From Brachionus koreanus (Eukaryota; Rotifera; Eurotatoria; Ploima; Brachionidae): 64,000 nucleotides of DNA. This document shows positions 36,750-50,600 of this stretch, piece after piece (within the stretch, counting starts at the first letter, position 1; each line of letters begins with the position of its first letter). The stretch covers positions 1,336,389 to 1,400,388 of the forward strand of contig PJRA01000048.1 in NCBI GenBank assembly GCA_016987375.1, in the 5' to 3' direction. The translations under genes were made by a program, and so were the position numbers. Under the pieces are notes generated by a model that was not told where the DNA came from, did no database searches, and saw only the letters and a list, made by a program, of their open reading frames with translations.

Positions 36750-39700
36750 TTAGGTCCAGGTCGAGGTTGGAACAATGCCTTCAGGTGTTGTTATATTTGG
36801 GAAAAAATTGTTTTCTTTTGACAAAAAATGTAGTGGAAAGTCAACAATAAAACCCATTACATTTTCAAGCAGTAGCTTAGCCTAGAAAATTGAAATAAAA
36901 ATTAATAACCCGAAGAAAAACCAAATTAATTACTTGAGTTGGATCGGATTTGTTTAAACAAGTTTGATAAGGGTATGTTTTAAGAGCTTGTAATGTTTGA
37001 ACATTGTCCGAAGGTAAACATTTAAAAACTTGATCATAAATTTGACTATTTTTGCTAGATACTAATTTGAAATTATAAAAAAATTCGTCACAAACACAAT
37101 CAGATACATCTATAAAATCAGGATTTTTAAAAAAAATTCCTAGATGAAGTCTAAACGAAATTTATATTAATTAAAAATTTGTTTTTATGAAAATCTATTT
37201 TCTTACTTAAAAATTTTTGATCTCAAATGAAAAGCATATTTTCCTACTCTTACTATTTTTTTACCAATTTTTGAATCAATAAATTCTTCGTCTTTAATAA
37301 GAGCAGCAATTTCTGAGTCACGTTTTCCAAGCATACTTCGATCATTTATGTTGGCCGAACCACATATTACATAGCGGTCATCAACAATCATCAGCTTTGA
37401 ATGAACGTAAATAATTTCTTGAACAAGTTTGCCCATCAACACAGACCAATTTCTCATACCATGAAATGTTATAAATTCGGACGGATCGATTCCTTTAAAA
37501 GTTAAAAAATAAACATTTTATATTTAATTAACATTACTTAATTTACCATTTTTTTCTAGTTCTTTAAAAATTGAAAATTCGCCAAATTTTATTGATCTCA
37601 GATTAAAATATTGCACAGCTAAGATTGTATTTATATTTTCAAAGCCAGGTAAAAGCGGAATTACCGCATAAACTCTAAATTTTTTACCTTCTCTTAAAAA
37701 TAAATAGAGTAATTGAATAAAAAATTTTCATTTTTAAAAAATTTTTAGAAATAATTTAATTGATTTGAAATAAATATTTTTTATCGAAAAAAAATTCAAA
37801 TTTGTTATGAATTCTGAAAAATTTTGATAATTTTAATTTAAGTCTTATAATTTTTTTATTAAACTCTTGAAAATAATCAAACAATTTAAAATAAAAAGAT
37901 ATAATTATCTTTGTTTAATTTTAAGTATGTTGACTATATTAAAAATTAGCGTTGAGTACGACGGTGGCGATCAATAGACAGCCAAAACTTGGTGTTGGGC
38001 GTCTAGATGGTTGCAGGGGATAAATTTTTTTTCTAAAATTTACTGTTTTTTTTATACTCAATTCTTTTATCTATCAAATTTTCACATTTAGAATTTTTTA
38101 TTAATTTTATTGTTGTACAAGATCATCAAAACGGCATCAAAAATGTTTAGTTTAGTGGCGGCCACTGACAGTACATCTCCCTATATTTAAAAAATAAAAT
38201 TTTTGAATAGACATTTATTTGAATTGAATAAAAAGCTTCTGTTTTTTTTTAAAATTTAAGCAAAAACGAGTATTTCTTTTTATTTTGTCTTTACTTACAC
38301 AATCATTCACAAAAACTCAGAAAAATATAAAATTTTTTTATAAAAATGCCTCATTTTTGAATATTTTTTTTTGGACAATATTTTGGGCCCTAGGATTAGA
38401 TACAAAAATACAAAAAAAAATCTTTTCATGAATTTTAAAGTCTGAGTTGACTTAATGTACTTATTTATTGAGTATTAAGCGATTTTATTTTGTTTATATT
38501 AAAATAAGAAGTTCTCAAAAGTTCACAAAAAAATCCAGATGACAAAATATTCAAAGTTGGCTTCTTCCCTCTCAATTTAAATTCAAGAATAATTAGTCTG
38601 ATACCTACTTTCCACTTCTATAAAATAAGACTTAAACAGCAAATTAGCCTTTTTTGTCTTTGAATTAATGGGAATATCTCTTATAATTAATTATTTCTGA
38701 AAGGCTTAAAAAATTTCAATTACTTAAATGCACGCACAATTCTTTTGACTAAAAAACTTCCGATACAATTTTTTACCAAAGTGTCCTTTTCCGAATTACA
38801 AGTAGTAACAAAAAATTGATTCTTATTTATTAGATAAATATAAAAAATTTTATTTAATTAAAAATAAATTATCTCACTTCAATGTAAATAAAGTGCTCTG
38901 AATTTTCAATCAAATGACAGTAAGCATTCAAAATTGATGACTCAGCAGTAAGTAAACCACCAGACCATAGATCAAGAGAGCGCAGAATCTAAATAACTAA
39001 ATTTTTAACTTTTAAAGTAAATAATTTTAATTAAATACCTGAACAGAACATTTGGACAAATTTGGTCCTAAAAAATCGGTTTTAATCTCAAAAGTTTCAT
39101 GATATCCTTTTGGCAGTAGAAAAGGATAATCCATATTTTTCTCAGCCATTTCTATCTAAAAGAATTTAAGTAAATTAAAGCTTAAATATTTGTAAACTAC
39201 TTTTGCTTGATTCCATCTTTGAATAAAATGTCGTGCTAGATCTCGAGCTGATTCACCAGCTATTACAGCCCCCTGATCCCTCCATGGCATTCTTGGAATT
39301 TCGTTTCTATCAAATTGATCTTAAATAATTAAAATGATTCATTAAAAACATTTAAAGATTAAAATTTTAAACCTGTTGAAAAATCATGAATATTTTTAAA
39401 ATCTTCTATATAACAATTAGAGTAGTCTTTACCCAGCCAAAATCGGATTTCAACTTCTGGATCATTAACTAACTGATCCTCATTTACAGAAAATTCACTT
39501 TTTTTATCATTTACTGATTCAACTTTATTAAATCCACGTTTTAGTTCTAAAACCTAAAACAATAGCATTTTAATCATTGTAATCAAAATTTTTTCATCAT
39601 TACTTTTTTTATTTTGCGAAATTTTTCTCCAACTTTATTTGATTTTTCTACTTCTTCTGACCTTGGACTAATCTTATTAAAAGATAATACAGTTTCTTCT

Positions 39701-42700
39701 AATTTTAACGCTGAATTATTGTCAAAATTTGCTGCAAGTTTACACGTAATTGCCGAACTTCTAACTATATTTGAAAGAGCTTCATCTAAATTAATCACTT
39801 CATCTTTCTGAAAAATAAATATAAAAAATTTAAATTAAAAAAAATATATCAATACTTTAATATCCTGATGAATTGATTCACATGTGAAAGGATATTTTTT
39901 AATATCTATATTATAATTGTTATCATAAACATCCACTAGTCTATGCTCTTCATCATCCCATCTGCCAAAACATAAATCTATTCCTCCCAAGAAAGCAATT
40001 GACTGATCAATTACAACTGTTTTTTCATGATGTGACCACATTGAAAAATTGGGCGCATTGTTTTTTGGATGCAATATTACTTTTATATTAGGATTTTTGT
40101 AGTTTTCAGTTAGTATTCTTTTAACTCTTTCACTAGAAAGACATAATAACAAGTCTATTTCTTTGTAGAGAAGAATATAAATTTTGACATTTTGTTTAGA
40201 TTTTCTTATTAAAATAGAGTCAAGTCTGTGATTTTTGTTATAAGTTGGTCTTTTAAGATATAGTTCAGGACATAGCCACCAGCCTGTTATAAATATTTCC
40301 TCTTTTGCTTGGTTTAAAGATCTCATTAAGTCTTCCATATACTGCTTTGAATTGACGTACCATTTGCAAATTTGAAATTGTCGTACCGGAGCGAAAGAAT
40401 CATGAGGCAATAAATTTAAGCTTTTAAATTGTTTTCCTGTTGTTGCGACCATATTTTCTATTGATTGAAACCACTTTTTTTGCTGTTCGGAACTTTTAAA
40501 TTTTAGGATGATTGACCGTTGTGAATTTTTTAACTGTATGGCAAAGTATGCACCAGGCTTTATTTTGGTCTCAAATTCGAAATTCTTATCAACAAGAATT
40601 ACGAATCCCAGTGATAGATTAAAATAGGGATTCAAATAGGCAATGTAAGTATCTTTTACTGCAAACCATCTTTTTTGATTCAAGATATGAAAATTAGAAC
40701 AAAAAAATTTTTTTAAATGTCGTAAATTGCCGTAGTAGAAATTTTGAAACGAGTGTTTGTATAAAAAGTCTTCAATCAAACTTGGACTTACTCCATTTAA
40801 AAATGACAAAGGAGATATAGATAAAAATTTTAGCTTTAAAATAAGAAAAAATATTCCATTATTATTAATGTTTATTTGTTAAGCTAAATTACCATGGAAG
40901 GATGATCTCGGTATGATGGAAACATTAAACATTTTTCTAAATATTCTTCTATTTGTTTCTTTTTTTTTTTAATAACGCAAATAATTAAAATTTATTTATA
41001 AATTTTTTTGTATTAATAGTGAAAATTTTTAATATAAATTTTTTCATTAAGATCACAGAGTTAAATAAGTAAATTTTCAAAATTCCTATTAGAATTTTTT
41101 TTGAAAAAATACTTTGATCTTAAATTATAATTAAATTTATCAAATTTTTATTTTATTTTATTTAACCAAAGCCTCAACAATAGTTTAAATTGTTGAAATA
41201 AAACACCTAGTGCTTCATTAATAATACTTAGTCATTCACTCTTACAAGTAGAATAACTTAATAATCTCATAAAAGAATAGGACTTAAATGAAAAAGTACA
41301 GATAATAAAAAACAATTTGTTATCTTTCTACTTTTCTACTAATGTGTTTTTTATTTTAGATTTTTTTTTGTTTAGAAAATAAATAAAGATACAAATATTT
41401 AATAACTTACCTACATATATACAATACAAACTGAAGCTAAGCTGTACGCCTTTTCTTCCCTTTGAATAAAGAAATAAAACTCATTGATTGAATAAGCCAA
41501 ATCTTTCTCAAGAAAACCTAAGAAAGGAAAATATTGGGGAAGAGGAAAAGAAAGAAAACATACAAGTAGATTTTTGTTTTAGTGTAGAAGAGACAGATCT
41601 CTCTCATATAATGTTAACTCTTTATTAGAAAAAAGGCCAGCTTCACCATAGAAATCATGTTCTGTTCTTGTTTTTTAATTTTAATCACTTTTGATACTTT
41701 AATTCAAAAATAAAAAAAAGTTAAAAAATTTACATTAGCTAAATAATTAAATACTAATTTTTGTGGTTAATGCGTTGACTTAATGGCTCTGAATTTGCTC
41801 TTTTGTATAGGTCAGCATTTGATAATGTCTTTGGTCAGGAAAAACAAAAGATTGAGATGGCTTTAACATGTACTTAGAATGAAAAAAAAAGAGTATCAAA
41901 ATAAGTTCTTCAATGGACGCCCCATGGGCGACTGAAGACTAGCAGTAACAAAGAGGTCATCACGAAAAGGCTCATCGAAATGGAAATGACATGAATGATG
42001 GGGAAAAGCAAGGGAAAAAACAAAAGATCGACTTGACTGAAAACCATAAGTAATAACTGCTGCACAACGAGTGAATAAGGAAAAAAAATACTAACGTTAG
42101 ATTTACTAACTAATTGTTATCATTTTTTTAAAACAAGCTAAATTTAAATTTATTTCTGAAATTTAATTTAAAATTTTTTTTTTTTAAATTCCTTCTTTTT
42201 CGCTATTAATACAAAATACTTTCGACTAAAAAAGGCCTACACATCGTTCTGAGATTCGACTTTCTTCTATGTTAAAGTCTTTTTCACAAGGAAACATCTA
42301 TTTTTAAAAATAATTAGAAATTTCAAGTCACTTGATAGCCATTTTTATTTGTAATAATTAATAAATTAGTTTTAACTTTTTAATTATTTAAAATAAATTA
42401 AAACAAAATTACCGGCCATTCAGGTTTGATATCATTTCTTGAAAAAAAAAACAAAATTAAAATAAAACTGCATCAATCAAAAAAGCTTACTCATCAATTT
42501 CTGAGCAAGATTTTCCTAAATCTTTTTTAACTAAAATAGTCAAAGCTTTGTGAACTTCTTTTAGCTCCTTGTACTCTCTGTCTACTTTCCATACAAAATT
42601 CCCATGAGTTATTTTTATCAAATAGCTTGATTTTTATTTATAAATTAATTTTTAACATTTTTTATTGTTATCTTTACTTAAATTGATTTAAAAAGTGACG

Positions 42701-43078
42701 TCTATTTCTTCTGTTAGCTTGAACTTTTACTTTAATAGGCTCATCGGGAATAAAAATACATTTGCATTCAGAAAATAAATTTACATGTATGTCAAGATTA
42801 TTTTTAGCTTAAATTAGAAGTAAAATTTTAAATAGAAATCTAAAAAAAATAATTTTTTTTTGACAATTACCAAATTTTTCAATAAATACATTCGAATTAG
42901 TATATGGCAAAATTTCAAAAGCTTTATTGTTCATTGCTGATATGGAAACCATCTGTCCGAGAAAATTAGATCTCTTGACCAACTTTCCGATAGTTTCATT
43001 TTTAGTTTCTGGCGTTATTTCATTTTCGCTTATTGATTCATTAAAGCTTTCATGATCAGTGTCTTTACTCATTACCAA
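36750..43078 (-). CDS. PLD1: Phospholipase D1/2-type, PX-PH-HKD
   Basis: Hydrolyses phosphatidylcholine to phosphatidic acid and choline at Golgi, endosome and plasma membranes. I could join 17 exons in phase: 43078-42871, 42807-42678, 42625-42491, 42437-42413, 42297-42241, 40958-40893, 40833-39856, 39807-39604, 39553-39373, 39319-39201, 39155-39039, 38988-38878, 38821-38724, 37692-37547, 37492-37207, 37150-36934 and 36881-36750. The result is 1069 aa, near human PLD1 (1074). The PX domain is about residues 80-220 and the PH domain about 240-345. The first HKD is in [12 protein letters not shown] (H476, K478, D483), followed by [12 protein letters not shown]. The loop before [19 protein letters not shown] is shorter than in PLD1. 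[12 protein letters not shown] and [14 protein letters not shown] follow. The second HKD is in [11 protein letters not shown] (H889, K891, D896), with [17 protein letters not shown]. The C-terminus is GIVPTSTWT, the conserved PLD end needed for activity. Two introns are about 1 kb or more. The start may be the second Met (43072). Confidence 0.93.
37693..38723. other. Long PLD intron carrying a dispersed repeat
   Basis: This 1.03-kb intron between exons 13 and 14 is much longer than the usual 40-70 nt. Its middle (38050-38190) matches the diverged repeat at 9860-9985. It also has a locally GC-richer stretch at about 37955-38020. Insertion of a mobile element is a likely cause of its size. Confidence 0.5.
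38050..38190. repeat. Diverged dispersed repeat, copy B
   Basis: It shares the ordered words ACTCAATTCTTTTAT, TATC, CATCAAAAC, AGTGGC and GTAC with 9860-9985, in the same orientation, and sits inside a PLD intron. No open frame; old non-autonomous element is the best guess. Confidence 0.45.
40959..42240. other. Long PLD intron between PX exons
   Basis: 1.28-kb intron. A patch at about 41910-42060 is less AT-rich than the rest and contains a short open stretch on the plus strand, but no domain is recognisable. No gene claimed. Confidence 0.4.
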
Positions 43079-43888
43079 ATAAAGTTATTAAATCTAACAT
43101 AATAAATTTCCTAAATAAAAGAATAGAAATCAGCATAATTTACGAAAAAGTGAAGGATCTAATTTTAAAGTCTCTCTTTGACTTCACGAAAAAAAAACAT
43201 GAAACAAATTAGATTTAATATTTGTAGAAATTTAATCATTTTGAATTAAAATTACTAAAATTTTAAAACAAAAAAAAAAGTGTTAGTTTTAATTAAAAAA
43301 ATATATAATATTGATTATGGAAAAGATGAAAATTTAGAGTTATTTTATTTTATTCTTAAGAGCAATGTTCAAAGAGCTTATTTTGCTTTATTTCTCTTGT
43401 GTAAGTTGATTGCCAAAAATATTTTAAATTGTGCGCTTAATTTTAACGATGTTTCTTCAATTTTTTTAATTTGAAGAGGAAATTAATTAAATATTTTTGG
43501 CAGCAAATTAAATATATTATGCTATTATTTCCGATTTATTAAATTCAAATTAGGTGATAATTTGGCTTAGAGTTCAATCTTTTCAAATTTGATATTTTAA
43601 ATTCAATCAAAATTTAATAAATTTCAAGTATTTGAAATATTTAGAATTCTTAAAAATGATGTTGAAACTTGAACTTGAGATCTATAAATGGAACAAATTA
43701 CATTTAAAATAAAAACAATCCATACAAAATTTTTAACAACTTTCCTTTTTTTTTAAAAATAAATTGAAATTCTTATGAAATTGACATGATTTAAAAATAA
43801 AACAAAATGTTGTATAAATATTTGATTTTTTTCTTGTATATTTTCATTATCATCAAAACTTTGATTTTAAGAATTAATTTAATCCAAA

Positions 43889-44741
43889 ATGTCATTGATT
43901 CCAACCAGCTTTTTCCCTCGTTCAATGTTCGACATGGACAGATGGCTGAGACCATCTATGGACGTTGGACCATCAACTTTGGACATTTTTGATCCATTCG
44001 ATGAATTAGTAATTAAGATTTTAAGCTTTAAAAATATTTAATTTAGCAACAAAATAGGACCGAACGATGAGTCGTAATTTACAATGGGTCAATATGCCAG
44101 AGTCGTTTAGTGAACTCAGACAAATGATGCCCAGAGTTCCAAAAAAATGGAGGGTTCAACTTGACGTTAGAGGCTTTAAACCTCGATCCATTAAATGCAA
44201 TGTTTCTGATGATCAACGAAAATTGGTGGTTAATGCTCGTGAAGGTGACGAATCCAAAAAAGGAACTGATAACTATACTGTAAGAGAATTGAGGAGAACA
44301 TTTGATTTACCAAAAAATGTTGAAACCGATAAGATGGTTAGTTTTGTTACGCCAAACGGAAAGCTAATTGTTGAGATACCCCAGAGGACTGAAGAAAAAA
44401 CCCAAGAAGAATTATGGCCTAAGATAGTAGAAGGAGAAAAAGGAGCCAAAAATGTTCAATTGTCTTTGCATCTACCCGAAAGTATTGATCCATCTAAAGT
44501 AAAAGTTACATGCAAAGATCGTGACTTGATTGTGCAGGCGGAAGAAAAATCCGAAACTCCGGATACAAGTCATCAATTCTACTTTTATAGAAGAAGTACT
44601 TTGCCTGAAAATACAGACTTTGCTAATTTGAAATGCGTCATGGATAAAAATCATAATCTTTCAGTAACTGCTCCAATAAGCAGCGAATTGAAAACAACTG
44701 AACGATCTATTCCAATTGAAATGAGAAAATCAATTCAATAA
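43889..44741 (+). CDS. Small heat shock protein with two alpha-crystallin domains
   Basis: ATP-independent chaperone of the Hsp20 family. Two exons (43889-44008, 44058-44741) join in phase after ...DPFDEL to give 267 aa. Residues 1-65 are an N-terminal arm with MSLIPTSFFPRSMFDMDRW and a DPFDEL motif. The first alpha-crystallin domain is about 66-150 (WRVQLDVRGFKPRSIKC...LVVNARE...TFDLPKNVETDKM...GKLIVEIP). A second, more diverged one is about 165-245 (VQLSLHLPESIDPSKVKV...LIVQAEE...FYFYRRSTLPENTD...LSVTAP). Two-domain sHSPs are known in flatworms and some other invertebrates; single-domain forms are usual elsewhere. I saw no canonical nGAAnnTTCnnGAA heat-shock element in the immediate upstream sequence. 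Confidence 0.9.
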
Positions 44742-45873
44742 TAAAAATTAATTAAATTTGATTTTGTCTGAGTATTTATTTTTTAGTTATTAATTAAAAT
44801 TAAGTAGCATAACTGAAAGGTATTTTTAGTTTGAATAAAATTATAAAATTTATTTTAAATAATTCAATTTTTTTTCTTAAAAAATCGATTTTTTTTATTT
44901 GTAAAAACGAAATTGATTTAATCCAAAAATAAATTTTAACTCATGACTCGAAGATTGAACAAAGAAAACATATCTGCAGTGGGATAAAATTGAATGAGCT
45001 ACAAAATTTACAATTAAATAAAATATAATTAAATTATTTAGTTTGCATTGAAGTAGATGACCAAAACTTGATTCATGAGTTGCAAACAAAACCAAATGTT
45101 GTTGATAATTCTATTATTAGAAGAAAATGAACATGTCATTTCAATTTATATCTCCATAGACCCATAATCATATAATTCAAGACTAAATAATTCTTTTCCT
45201 AAGATTTAAATAAAAAAAAATTAAATATAGAACCTAATTTAATTTTCTAAAATTTTCATAATTAAGTAATGTATGATTAACTTACAAACAAGTTTTTGCC
45301 TATGAAGATTTTTATTTACATCATAAAAATATTAAAAACAAGTAAAAAAATCATTTGCAAGTCATGAATTTGATTTTTTATTTAACCATCATCAAATATT
45401 ATAATAATAATAAAGAAATGAGATTATATTATTAACCCTCGAAAGCCGGAGCATTTTTTTTAGTTAAATAAAAGCATTTTGGCAATTTTTAATCAGAAAT
45501 CAAATATCAAAAAAATATTGAAATTAATTAATTTTTGTTGCAAAATATGTTTATTTTCATGTAATAAAAAGCAAAAAGAAGAAAAAGTACAAATGGTCGA
45601 AAAATTTCCTTCAGTCTTCGACTGTTAATCTATTTTTCCGCATTTTTTTCTAATTTTATTTAATCTAAAAAAATTTTCCTAATTTTAATCTAAATTACAT
45701 ACTAATTTAAAATAAAAAAGACAAAAAAATTTTCAACACAAAAAAATTAAAATGAGAGAAAAATGCAGTCATCTTGGACTGCATTTGAACAAATTTAAAA
45801 TTTTTTATCTAAAATTTCCACTGCGTTGCTTACGAAAAAAATTGTATAATTTTTTAAAATCAAAGATTTTCAA
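44742..45873. other. Intergenic, no gene seen
   Basis: AT-rich region between the small heat shock gene and COPS6. A short open frame at 44895-45095 (minus) lacks any recognisable feature. There is a small AAT-type repeat near 45403-45416. Confidence 0.45.
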
Positions 45874-47406
45874 ATGGATACATCAGATGGATATTCAAAT
45901 GAAAAGCCTTCCACATCATCATCATCGTCTGTAATGGCACCAGTAACATCAGCTCCAAGTATAAGCATTGCTTTGCATCCACTAGTGATTATAAACATAA
46001 GCGAGCATTGGACCCGGATTCGCGCTCAGACTGGAAAACCTTCCAAAGGTAGAAAAATAGAATTCAAAACCTTAATTTTAAAAAATAAATTAAGTGTATG
46101 GAGCCTTGCTTGGTAAGCAAAAAGGCCGATCAATTGAACTTTGCACATCTTTTGAAATGAAAATGAATTTAAATCCTAATGACAGCTCTATTGAAGAAAT
46201 TGATCTAGATTTTCTAAACACAAGCATTTCTCAGTGTAAATCTAATCTTAAACTTTAAAATTGTAATTAAATTTTATTCTTTTTTTCAATAGTTAAACAA
46301 GTTTTTAGTGATTTCGATTTTTTGGGGTGGTACACAACTGGATCAGCTCCTACTGAAAGCGAAATAGAGTTACACAAGAAAATTTGTTCCATTAACGAAA
46401 GTCCTGTTTTGCTTAAGTTAGATCCTTTTGGAAAGCATACCGACCTCCCAGTTACTATATATGAATCAGTAATTGACATTATAAATGGAGATGTCAAAAT
46501 GCTTTTTATTGAATTAGAATACAATTTGGCGACTGAAGAAGCTGAGCGCATAGGAGTTGACCACATATGTCAGCACTCTCATAGTAATACTTTGGTTCAA
46601 TCAGCAGTCGCAGATCATTTAAATGCTCAGTATTCGGCTATTAGTTTATTAAACAATAGAATACGAGTGATCTATGAATATGTAAAAGCGGTAAAGGAAA
46701 AAAAAGATGTAAAAAAAAATAATGAAATTCTTAATGAAATTCAAAGCTTGTGTAATAGATTACCGGTTATGAATTCGCCAAATTTTTACAAAGAATTTTA
46801 TACCGTATGTAATTAATAATTATTTATCATTCAAAAATTATTTATCTTATTCTTTTTGCAGTTGTATAACGATGTAACTTGGATATCTTACTTGGCTGTT
46901 ATAATGCAAGGATCAAATACTTTGAACCAGGTTTGTTTGTTTTAAAACAATTAAATCAAATTTACTAAAAAAAAATTATTAGAAAAATTTATTATTTTTA
47001 AAATTAAAAATTAAATTTTTAGTCTAATTTTTGCATTTCTTGGTATTGTTAAAAATGTTAGTTATTAAAAAAGAATATTCACTGAACTTCACTAAGATCA
47101 ACTGAATTTTTTTGATTTTCTATCTCAATCATTCATGATTCATTGATTTTTCATTGAAAAATTCGAGAATAATCGATGTTGCATGATGAATTGTAACTTA
47201 ATATAGGCAATATTTTAATTTCAAAACCTAAAAAAACAATTATTTTAGTTGAGTTAAATATAAAAAAAATAATTGATTTTATAAAAAAGATATATCTGTT
47301 CAAAAGTTAATTTAAATTTAAAATATTTTATTTGAAGTATTTGAACAAGTTTTTGGTCATGTACGACAAAGCCATCACAAAGCGTGGACGCTCGATTCTA
47401 ATCTGA
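45874..47406 (+). CDS. COPS6: COP9 signalosome subunit 6
   Basis: CSN6 is the catalytically inactive MPN subunit that pairs with CSN5 in the COP9 signalosome, which removes NEDD8 from cullins. There are five exons: 45874-46048, 46095-46235, 46293-46804, 46862-46930 and 47338-47406. All joins are in phase and give 321 aa (human 327). Family blocks read [88 protein letters not shown] and a C-terminal [16 protein letters not shown]. As in other CSN6 proteins the JAMM zinc ligands are absent. The last intron is about 400 nt; the final 23-codon exon was found by matching the C-terminus. The N-terminus has a Ser run. INTS6 starts 217 nt downstream. Confidence 0.93.
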
Positions 47407-47623
47407 TCATAATTATCTGTATAAACGAGTTTTTCTTCATATAAACAAATCGGTGCTTAAATTATTAATTTAACAAAAAAAAAATTTAAATAAAAAAATA
47501 TGATTAAATCTTTTTTTATTTTATTTTTATATCAGAGTAATAAATCATTCTGAAAAAAAAATTTCTAAGATTCAAATAAAAATACAATTTTTGTTTTAAA
47601 TAAGTTGTGTACATATTTTAAAA

Positions 47624-50600
47624 ATGCCTGTAATATTGTTCGTAATTGATAATTCGGCCTCGATGAACCAAAGCACTTATTTGGGAACCAGCTACTTGGA
47701 CTTGGCTAAAGGAGCCATTGAGAACTTCATAAAGGTTGAATTTTATTTTAGAATAAAATTTGAATCCCTTTTTTTTATTTATTTTTTTTAATTAGAAAAG
47801 ATTCGAAGCAGAGATCAAATAAATTCACGTAATGATCGTTATATGCTTTTGACATTGGATGAGCCACCTTCAAATATAAGAGTCGGTTGGAAAGAAAACA
47901 TGGCCATATTTACAAATGAATTAAAAAATCTAAGAGCCTATGGTTTGACTAATATAAATCCGGTTTTAAAACAAGCGTTCGATTTGCTAAACATAAACAG
48001 GCTTTCGTCTGGTATGGACACATTTGGAATGGGCAGGTGTCCGTTCTATCTTGAACCCTCTCTAATTATCTTAATCACTGACGGTTCATGCTTGATGAAC
48101 TCAAATTCAATTTATGATGAAGTATGTTTTATAAATAAATATGAAAAAAAAATTATTCTTTTATTTTAGCTTAATCTGCCATTGACAAATAGCCCGCTAG
48201 GCAGCGAACTTATTGTAGAGCCGTTCAGATGGGATCAGCGATTTTTTCTCATTTCATTAAATATGTGCTCAGTGCCAAATCAGGAATCAACTCAAAATAC
48301 ATTTATTCCTTATGCGACACATTCACCAATAAACAGTATGTGTGAAGTAACAGGTGGTAGATCGTATTTGATCTACACACAAAGAATGCTTAACCAATGT
48401 CTAGAATCCCTCGTAGCTAAAATTCAAGCTGGTGTTGTTGTTAATTTAGAAAAGTTTGGCAATGATCCACCTAGTCTTAAACAAGATGATGTTAATTCTC
48501 AACTGGTCTCTGATCGTTTATGGGAGAAATGCAGAAAAATGATTTTTATACCGAAAAATCCTCAGTCCAAAGGATATGTAATTGGACACTGGCCCATTCC
48601 AGAAGATTTTTGGCTTAGCTTAAATTCTGGAAATTTGGTATTTATTTGATTTGATTAGAAATAAAAAATTTTGAATTTTTTTTAAGCCCAAGAGAACTGC
48701 TCATCCGGTAATAAAATTTAAATGTGAACCTTCCGATCCAATTGTTATAGATGAAATACCATTCGATAGATATGAATTAGAACCATCTCCATTGACACAG
48801 TTTATTCTTGAAAGAAGACAGCCCAATGTTGCGTGGCAATGTTTTGTACCAAATAGTGGTCCAAAACCAAACGATCTCGGCCAACCAATAGGATATCTGA
48901 AAGCAAGCTCTAATCTTATGTCAGTAAATCTGTTCATAATGCCATACAATTATCCAGTTCTTCATCAGCTTATCAGTAAGCAAAAATTTTTCATTAATTA
49001 ATAAAGATATATTGAAGTTTAAATCTAAAGAAAATTTAGTGGGTTAGAAAGGTCTGGCTTTCATTGTCCTTTACCTTTAAATAATATAATAACAATATTA
49101 ATAGTTAATATTCTACGATCAACTTATTTTAATGTCTGGCATCACATGAAAAAAATTTGAAAGAGACTCTCAAAAGATCTCGTTTAAAAAAATGACGAGG
49201 AAAATCAAAAATCGTGAGAATTTTCTTTCGAGATTCTCTAGAGAAAAAAGATACGTTTTTTTCTTAGATATCTCTTCATTCTTTAGAAAGATTCTCGAAT
49301 TTAATTTTGTTTTTTAAATATTATAAATAAAATCAAGTGTATTTATATTTAATATTTTTATTAAATTTTTAAGTTAAAATTTTGATTTTTGAAAAAAAAA
49401 ATGAATGTAAATTATTTAGATAATTTGAAACNNNNNNNNNNNNNNNNNNNNNNNNNNNNNNNNNNNNNNNNNNNNNNNNNNNNNNNNNNNNNNNNNNNNN
49501 NNNNNNNNNNNNNNNNNNNNNNNNNNNNNNNNNNNNNNNNNNNNNNNNNNNNNNNNNNNNNNNNNNNNNNNNNNNNNNNNNNNNNNNNNNNNNNNNNNNN
49601 NNNNNNNNNNNNNNNNNNNGGGGATCGGTTTCGACTGGGTAAAATTTTCAGTGTAGATGATCAACTCGATGCAGTACCCTCTGTGTCAGATCGGAGCTGT
49701 TGTTTAAAAAGAGGTATTTGAAAAGTAGATGAGCGCCTCCCCATTATCTACTATGATAGAAAAGGGTCAATTGTTATTTACAATTGTTATTTAGGCTTGC
49801 TCGATCTTGTCTGGAGAAGGTTAGGCTTTTGCTATTGCATATTCTAAATAAAAACAATCTAGATACTTTTAAAAATTTCAACTCTTTCTAACTCAAGTGA
49901 AAGCTTTTTTGCTTTGATAGTTTTTTTATCTTTGGCCTGCAAAAATAATAATATCATTTATTCTTCTTTTCCAGAAAAAAAGAAATAATATAAATAATAA
50001 TAATAATAATAAAAATTTTTATTCACATAAATTCAATGAATATTTCAGTGCTTTCCCTTTCAGTTGTAAACGTTTGTTCATTATCGATTTGTACTTCGTT
50101 GAGGAATGTGTCAAGTTAGCTCAAATTTTCTTTTAAACTTGTTTTATTTTCCAAATACATTTAAATGATAGAGTATGAACTAATTAATTGAGAATTTTTT
50201 AAAAAACTAAAAATCAGTTATAAATGATTTTAAACAAAATTTTAATATAAAAAAGTTACTTTTTGTCTATCATTTTCATTATAAGATTTATCCAAAATTT
50301 CAGACTCGCTGATTGATGATAAAAGTTCCCAAGTTCAATTTTTTGGCTTTTGAATGGCATTTATTTTTATTAATGGAACCAGCTCGAAGTGTATTTTCCA
50401 ATCGAAATTCCGTTAAACACAAAATCACCTTTTAATCAAAGCTTCTTCATTACAATACAACTGGCTGAGAAGATTGTAATGGGTTCAACTATTGATATTT
50501 GTTATCATAATTTCGAAAATAGATCATCTTCTCATCTCATTAAATGATCTGACAAAACAATCTTTTATCTAAAGGGTTTTTAAGTAGTTTCCTACATATT

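Noticed and set aside
43500..43888. Possible heat-shock elements before the small heat shock gene
   Set aside because: GAA/TTC words occur but none with the proper 2-base spacing in three alternating units.
49686..49697. CAGATCGGAGCT resembles the start of a common sequencing adapter
   Set aside because: It diverges after AGATCGGA and occurs in both repeat copies within genomic context, so it is coincidence and not adapter carry-over.
49389..49721. Open frames across the N run in both directions
   Set aside because: They exist only because N translates without stops; they lie in an INTS6 intron.
49980..50012. AAT repeat as a CRISPR-like or structured array
   Set aside because: Simple microsatellite with no spacers.
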